From Oscillospiraceae bacterium (GTDB lineage Bacteria > Bacillota > Clostridia > Oscillospirales > Oscillospiraceae): a DNA stretch of 54,664 nucleotides. Under the pieces are notes generated by a model that was not told where the DNA came from, ran no database searches, and saw only the letters and a list, made by a program, of their open reading frames with translations. Every line of letters begins with the position of its first letter. Within the stretch, counting starts at the first letter, position 1. Below, one piece after another: positions 49,930-54,664 of this stretch. The stretch spans positions 1 to 54,664 of the forward strand of contig JAAWEH010000020.1 of assembly GCA_022794215.1 (NCBI GenBank), in the 5' to 3' direction. The position numbers were made by a program, and so were the translations under genes.

Positions 49930-52275
49930 TTAAAAAGGCCAGCTTTCGATCCATTTTACCAGGGGCTGGTACCAGCTGGGGATGGTGAGACCGATAAGCA
50001 CGGGGTAGAACAGGGCGTAAAGTCCCACGCTGAGGCCGGTGAGACCGAAGATCGGCAGTTTCCAGTCCTGGCCGGCCTCCATGAGACAGTTGAACAGATA
50101 GGAGATGGCCAGCACCAGGAAGAGGATGGAGGGGAAATAGTGGTATTCAAAGGTGGTGCGGCCAATGAGCATCCAGGGCGCCAGCTGAGCAAGATAGCCC
50201 ACCAGAAGGAAGGCGGCCTTACCGGAATAACCGGGGGAGGCCCAGAGGACAAAGGCGCACAGAGCAAGATAAAACAGAAGGGAAAGGACAAGGATCACCC
50301 GGTTGAGCTGGAGCTGGGAGAACTGGAAGGAAGCGCCGAAGATGGGAAGGGAGAGGATCTCTTCCCCCAGGGCGGGATCCAGGATCTTGGATACGCGCAG
50401 GGCGAAGAAGGCACCGGAGAGGCCCAAAAGGGCGAGAAAAGCGGCTTTGGCCCACAGACGGCGAAAGGAGTGGGCGGCGCAGACCAGGATGGCCACAAGG
50501 CCCGTCCAGCACACGGCGGGGTTGGAGAAGGCGGCGAAACGGGTGGTGTGGGTCATGACGTTTTGGACGTAGGTGTTGTCCATATAATAGAGGATGGGGC
50601 GGGCGTTTACGATCCACTGGAACCAGGTGGAGGAGTAGGGGTGGGCCTGGGAGACCCCCTGGTGGTAATGGAACATATACCACTGGTTATTGAGCATGAT
50701 GCCGGTAAGACTCCCCTGGGGGATGACGGCGGCCCGGTAGCCCTCTGTATCGGCGGCGCCGGAGAGATGGTCACGGACGTTTTGGATCAGCGGGGGGAAG
50801 CCCTCCGCCAGACCGGAGAGGCTGTTTTTCAGGGACAGGTCTACCCCCAGAGCCTGGGCGTAAGGGAGGTAGGACAGGGTATAGATGACAAAGGGGAGAA
50901 GGACAAAACACAGCACCGAAAAAAGAAGGGTCTGGACGATCCAGGTGGGGCGGAGGGCTTGGCTGGTCGCATCCCGGGGCCAATCCCGCAGCTTTTGATA
51001 GAAGCCCATGAAATAGAGGATGGCCAGACCGACGCCGGCGTAGAACACCGTCCACTTGCTGGCTGCGCCCAGGCCCCACATGAGCCCGGAGAGGAACAGG
51101 GGCAGGGCGCCTTTTCGGAAGGGGGCGCCGGCAGGGAGGGTCAGGTAGCGGTACATAAAGAAGTACATACACAGGATGAAAAAGACCCCATAGGTGTCGA
51201 TGGTGGCGATGCGGGTCTGGGTCAGGTGCATGAAGTCGGCGGCAAAGAGGATGGCGCCGCAGGAGGCCACCACCGTTTTGCCGAAAAGGTTTTTCAGGAA
51301 GATATAGAGGATGGGCAGCATCAGCACCCCAAAGAGGGCGCCCATAAACCGCCAGCCAAAGGGGGTCATGCCAAAGAGACGGATGCCTATGCCCAGGATC
51401 AGCTTGCCCAGGGGAGGATGGGTCACCTCGTAGGGGTAGACGCCGTCGATGTGTTCTTTGGCGGTGCGGGCGTGATAGATCTCATCAAAGTAGGTGGAGT
51501 TGTGCCAGGTGGATTTTTCGGGAACCAGGGTGTCCACCAGGAAAAGCTGCTCCAGGCCCTCGGGAATGGGGGAGCCGTCGGCCATGGTCCAGTTGAAGGG
51601 GGTGGGCTGGCCGTCCTTTCCCAAAAGGCACAGCCGGCCCAGCTCCAGCACCTGCTGGCCGGCGGAGTTGGCGGAGGGGTTGCCGGTGATGCGCAGGTAT
51701 TGGACGCGCTGGGGATTGGTGACGGTCACGTCCAGCCATTTGAACAGCTGGTTGTATTTTTGGGTCAGGGCGTAGCTGGGGGGATAGTCCTGGGCCTTGG
51801 CCCAATAGTAGCTGTCGGCGGAGCCCTTCTCCTGCCGCAGCCACAGGGTAGACCAGGTCTGACCGTCGGAGGAGATCTCGATGTTATAGGCCCGGCCGTC
51901 CTCTCCGGAGACCCGGGCCCCGGTGCCCAGGCCGGGATAGTAGCGGATGCCGGTGGTATAGACGGGGTCGCCGGAGATGCGGATGGTGATGGCCTGTCTG
52001 TCGCCAAAATCATAGAAATTCTGGACGGCCCGAAAATCCCCCAGCTGAAAGAAGGCGGTGAGGGCATAGATGAGGGTGATGGCCAGCACCGGGAGCCGAT
52101 CCTGTTTTTCCATGGGATGGCAGGCACCGGCGAAGGAAAGGCGGCGGTGTTCGGCCTTGAGGGGGCGCAGGCTCACCGGGCCGTTTTGAATGGACCGGAA
52201 GCAGTGAAAGAGAAAAAAGAGAACACAGCCGAGGGTGGCCAGGGCCAGGAAGATGGAAGGGGTGATATACCGCAT
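49930..52275 (-). CDS. PMT-family (GT39) glycosyltransferase with an outer discoidin-like domain
   Basis: 781 residues, membrane protein. After two membrane segments (about 7-30 and 63-80) lies a large outer insert (about 82-262) that looks like a discoidin/F5-8 type C fold: FYDFGDRQAITIRISGDP, IEISSDGQTWSTLW, VQYLRITGNPSANSAGQQVLELG. The catalytic loop STYFDEIYHARTAKEHIDGVYPYEVTHPPLGKLI carries the Asp-Glu pair typical of protein O-mannosyltransferases, then about ten further membrane segments follow, with a second outer loop near 510-590. It should use a polyprenyl-phosphate sugar donor. Acceptor unknown. The ATG at 52275 follows TGGAGG; the preceding GTG has worse spacing. Confidence 0.9.
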   Translation of the reverse strand: MRYITPSIFLALATLGCVLFFLFHCFRSIQNGPVSLRPLKAEHRRLSFAGACHPMEKQDRLPVLAITLIYALTAFFQLGDFRAVQNFYDFGDRQAITIRISGDPVYTTGIRYYPGLGTGARVSGEDGRAYNIEISSDGQTWSTLWLRQEKGSADSYYWAKAQDYPPSYALTQKYNQLFKWLDVTVTNPQRVQYLRITGNPSANSAGQQVLELGRLCLLGKDGQPTPFNWTMADGSPIPEGLEQLFLVDTLVPEKSTWHNSTYFDEIYHARTAKEHIDGVYPYEVTHPPLGKLILGIGIRLFGMTPFGWRFMGALFGVLMLPILYIFLKNLFGKTVVASCGAILFAADFMHLTQTRIATIDTYGVFFILCMYFFMYRYLTLPAGAPFRKGALPLFLSGLMWGLGAASKWTVFYAGVGLAILYFMGFYQKLRDWPRDATSQALRPTWIVQTLLFSVLCFVLLPFVIYTLSYLPYAQALGVDLSLKNSLSGLAEGFPPLIQNVRDHLSGAADTEGYRAAVIPQGSLTGIMLNNQWYMFHYHQGVSQAHPYSSTWFQWIVNARPILYYMDNTYVQNVMTHTTRFAAFSNPAVCWTGLVAILVCAAHSFRRLWAKAAFLALLGLSGAFFALRVSKILDPALGEEILSLPIFGASFQFSQLQLNRVILVLSLLFYLALCAFVLWASPGYSGKAAFLLVGYLAQLAPWMLIGRTTFEYHYFPSILFLVLAISYLFNCLMEAGQDWKLPIFGLTGLSVGLYALFYPVLIGLTIPSWYQPLVKWIESWPF

Positions 52276-52296
52276 CACAGAGCCTCCAGAAGAAAG

Positions 52297-52329
52297 AATA
52301 GGTGGGCAGGATGATCCTGCCCACCTATT
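52297..52329 (-). terminator. Terminator of dnaK-dnaJ
   Basis: 15-bp perfect stem AATAGGTGGGCAGGA / TCCTGCCCACCTATT around TGA, beginning at the base next to the dnaJ stop; the tail is T-rich. Confidence 0.8.
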
Positions 52330-53472
52330 TTATTTCTTTTTCCTGTGTTTGTCAAAAAAACCTTTGGAGCCTTCGGAGGAGTTTTCGCCCATGGCATTGG
52401 CATAAGCCTTCAGGGCCTCCTCCTGCTCGGCGTTCAGGGCCGTGGGGACTTGGACACGGACGGTGACGAACTGGTCGCCCCGGCCCCTGCCATTCACCGA
52501 GGGGAAGCCCTTTCCCCGCAGGCGAAAGACGGTGCCGGGTTGGGTGCCCTTGGGCATGGTGTATTCCACATTGCCGTCGATGGTGGGGATCACCAGCTTG
52601 GCGCCCAGGGCGGCCTGGGGGAAGGAGACGGCCTGCTCATAGTAGATGGCGGTGCCGTCCCGCTGGAATTTGTCGCTGGGACGGACGGTGACCGAGATGA
52701 GCAGGTCACCGGCGGGGCCGCCGTTGATGCCGGCTCCGCCCTGGCCCCGGAGGGAGACGGCCTGACCGTTGTCGATGCCGGCGGGGATGCTGACGGTGAT
52801 CTTTCGCTGCTTGCGCACCTGACCGGAACCGCCGCAGTCCTGGCAGGGCTGGTGAATGATCTTGCCCGTGCCATGGCACCGGCTGCAGGGGGCGGAGGTG
52901 GCGAAGGTGAAGGCGCCGCCCCCCCGCTGGATGCGGATGGCGCCGGTGCCCCGGCAGTCGGGGCAGGTGTCGGCACTGGTGCCGGGGGCACAGCCGCTGC
53001 CGTGGCAGGCGGAACAGGATTCCGAACGGTTGAGGGAGATCTCCTTCTCACAGCCGAAGGCGGCCTCCTCGAAGGAGATGGTCACTGCAACCCGAAGGGT
53101 TTCCCCCTTTCGGGGGGCGTTGGGGTTGGATCGCTGACCGCCGAAGCCGCCGCCGAAGAAGGAACCGAACAGATCCCCCAGGTCAATGTCGCCCATGTCG
53201 AAGCCGCCGCCAAAGCCGCCGGCTCCGCCGCCGTAGCTGGGATCCACTCCGGCGTGGCCGAAGCGATCATAGCGGGAGCGTTTGTCCGGGTTAGAGAGGA
53301 TCTCGTAGGCCTCGTTGACCTCCTTGAACTTGGCCTCGGCGGTTTTGTCGCCGGGGTTCAGGTCGGGGTGGTATTGTTTGGCCATTTTCCGGTAAGCTTT
53401 TTTCAGCTCGTCGTCGGAGGCGCCCCGGGCGACGCCCAGGATCTCATAATAATCGCGTTTTTGTTCTGGCAT
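52330..53472 (-). CDS. dnaJ: Chaperone protein DnaJ
   Basis: 380 residues from ATG 53472. J domain (1-70) with HPD at 35-37, Gly/Phe-rich linker (about 75-125), four CxxCxGxG zinc-binding repeats (about 150-215; e.g. [32 protein letters not shown]) and the C-terminal substrate-binding domains. Co-chaperone of DnaK. No recognisable Shine-Dalgarno precedes the ATG: the sequence just upstream belongs to a repeat unit. An in-frame upstream start at 53613 would add 47 residues of repeat-encoded Arg-rich peptide; I reject it, as the J domain normally starts at the N terminus. Confidence 0.96.
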   Translation of the reverse strand: MPEQKRDYYEILGVARGASDDELKKAYRKMAKQYHPDLNPGDKTAEAKFKEVNEAYEILSNPDKRSRYDRFGHAGVDPSYGGGAGGFGGGFDMGDIDLGDLFGSFFGGGFGGQRSNPNAPRKGETLRVAVTISFEEAAFGCEKEISLNRSESCSACHGSGCAPGTSADTCPDCRGTGAIRIQRGGGAFTFATSAPCSRCHGTGKIIHQPCQDCGGSGQVRKQRKITVSIPAGIDNGQAVSLRGQGGAGINGGPAGDLLISVTVRPSDKFQRDGTAIYYEQAVSFPQAALGAKLVIPTIDGNVEYTMPKGTQPGTVFRLRGKGFPSVNGRGRGDQFVTVRVQVPTALNAEQEEALKAYANAMGENSSEGSKGFFDKHRKKK

Positions 53473-53473
53473 A

Positions 53474-53626
53474 TCGTCGTCGCAAAGTCTGCTGAGCTCC
53501 GTTTCCGCCTGGGGTGGAAACGAAGCCCGCTTCCTTGCTCCTCCTCTCCGCCCCGAACCCGCTGCGCTGGGCTTCGGGACGGGAAATGATGTAGCGAGGC
53601 AAAGCCGCCGCATAGGGCGGCTTTGC
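53474..53626 (-). repeat. Modular hairpin repeat, copy B (dnaK-dnaJ intergenic)
   Basis: TCGTCGCAAA (53477-53486), hairpin GTTTCC / GGAAAC, TTGCTCCTCCTCTCC (about 53534-53548), hairpin CCCGAA / TTCGGG (about 53552-53578), and a third stem of 11 bp, GCAAAGCCGCC / GGCGGCTTTGC (53599-53609 / 53616-53626). It fills nearly the whole 162-nt gap and abuts the dnaJ start codon. Confidence 0.75.
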
Positions 53627-53634
53627 GAAGGGGA

Positions 53635-54664
<1,030 letters not shown>

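Noticed and set aside
49009-52314. A plus-strand reading frame of about 1100 codons antisense to the PHP and PMT genes
   Set aside because: High-GC coding sequence often leaves the opposite frame open. The antisense product is low-complexity (Gly/Glu/His/Gln-rich), has no domain, and both opposite-strand genes have clear family motifs and ribosome binding sites.
53473-53613. 47-residue N-terminal extension of DnaJ
   Set aside because: It reads through repeat hairpins and gives a basic, low-complexity peptide; DnaJ proteins begin with the J domain.

Overview
The window reads as chromosomal DNA of a GC-rich, spore-forming, anaerobic Firmicute, most likely in the Oscillospiraceae (Flavonifractor / Pseudoflavonifractor / Lawsonibacter-like). 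The placement rests on spoIIE and spoVT, strong AGGAGG-type ribosome binding sites, sigma-A promoters with 17-bp spacers, the rimP-nusA-ylxR-ylxQ-infB operon and dnaK-dnaJ, all in high-GC sequence. It is inferred from gene content; no rRNA gene is present to confirm it. Both ends are cut inside genes (infB on the left, dnaK on the right).

Layout. 1-3.7 kb: translation/transcription operon rimP-nusA-ylxR-ylxQ-infB on the minus strand, with a clear promoter and an attenuator-like hairpin in its leader. 3.7-4.5 kb: a gene-free stretch rich in inverted repeats, possibly a structured RNA. 4.5-5.05 kb: small XRE repressor divergent from a Cys-rich miniprotein across a double palindromic operator. 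5-9.3 kb: EF-G-like GTPase and an ECF sigma / anti-sigma pair. 9.3-16.5 kb: dus, spoIIE, a truncated REP-associated transposase, a DUF815 ATPase and recQ. 16.5-25.4 kb: a seven-gene minus-strand operon oppBC-oppA-oppDF-ggt-nuclease for peptide uptake and gamma-glutamyl peptide cleavage; its OppF carries a roughly 200-residue coiled-coil insertion inside the ATPase domain. 25.8-34.3 kb: nucleoside phosphorylase, LysR regulator, and a BMP-type nucleoside ABC transporter operon ending in an MFS exporter and a nicotinamidase-like hydrolase. 34.5-38.1 kb: spoVT, a DHFR-like reductase, serC-serA. 38.3-40.7 kb: GntR(YtrA)-ABC transporter operon. 40.7-41.1 kb: intergenic stretch with a perfect parS site. 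41.1-49 kb: XpaC-like protein, VanW/YoaR-like wall protein, DUF2461, hot-dog thioesterase, C45 acyltransferase, polysaccharide deacetylase and a zinc-ribbon/BIG2 membrane protein. 49-52.3 kb: PHP phosphatase and a PMT-family glycosyltransferase. 52.3 kb to the end: dnaJ and the dnaK 3' part.

The most unusual signals are non-coding. A modular repeat (constant blocks separated by hairpins whose stems differ in sequence but keep pairing) occurs at least three, probably four times, mostly just upstream of start codons inside operons. A 33-bp motif is shared by the transposase remnant and the gene-free region. There is a candidate large structured RNA, and a consensus promoter pointing antisense into the nucleoside phosphorylase gene. 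No CRISPR array, prophage, complete insertion sequence or tRNA/rRNA gene was recognised.
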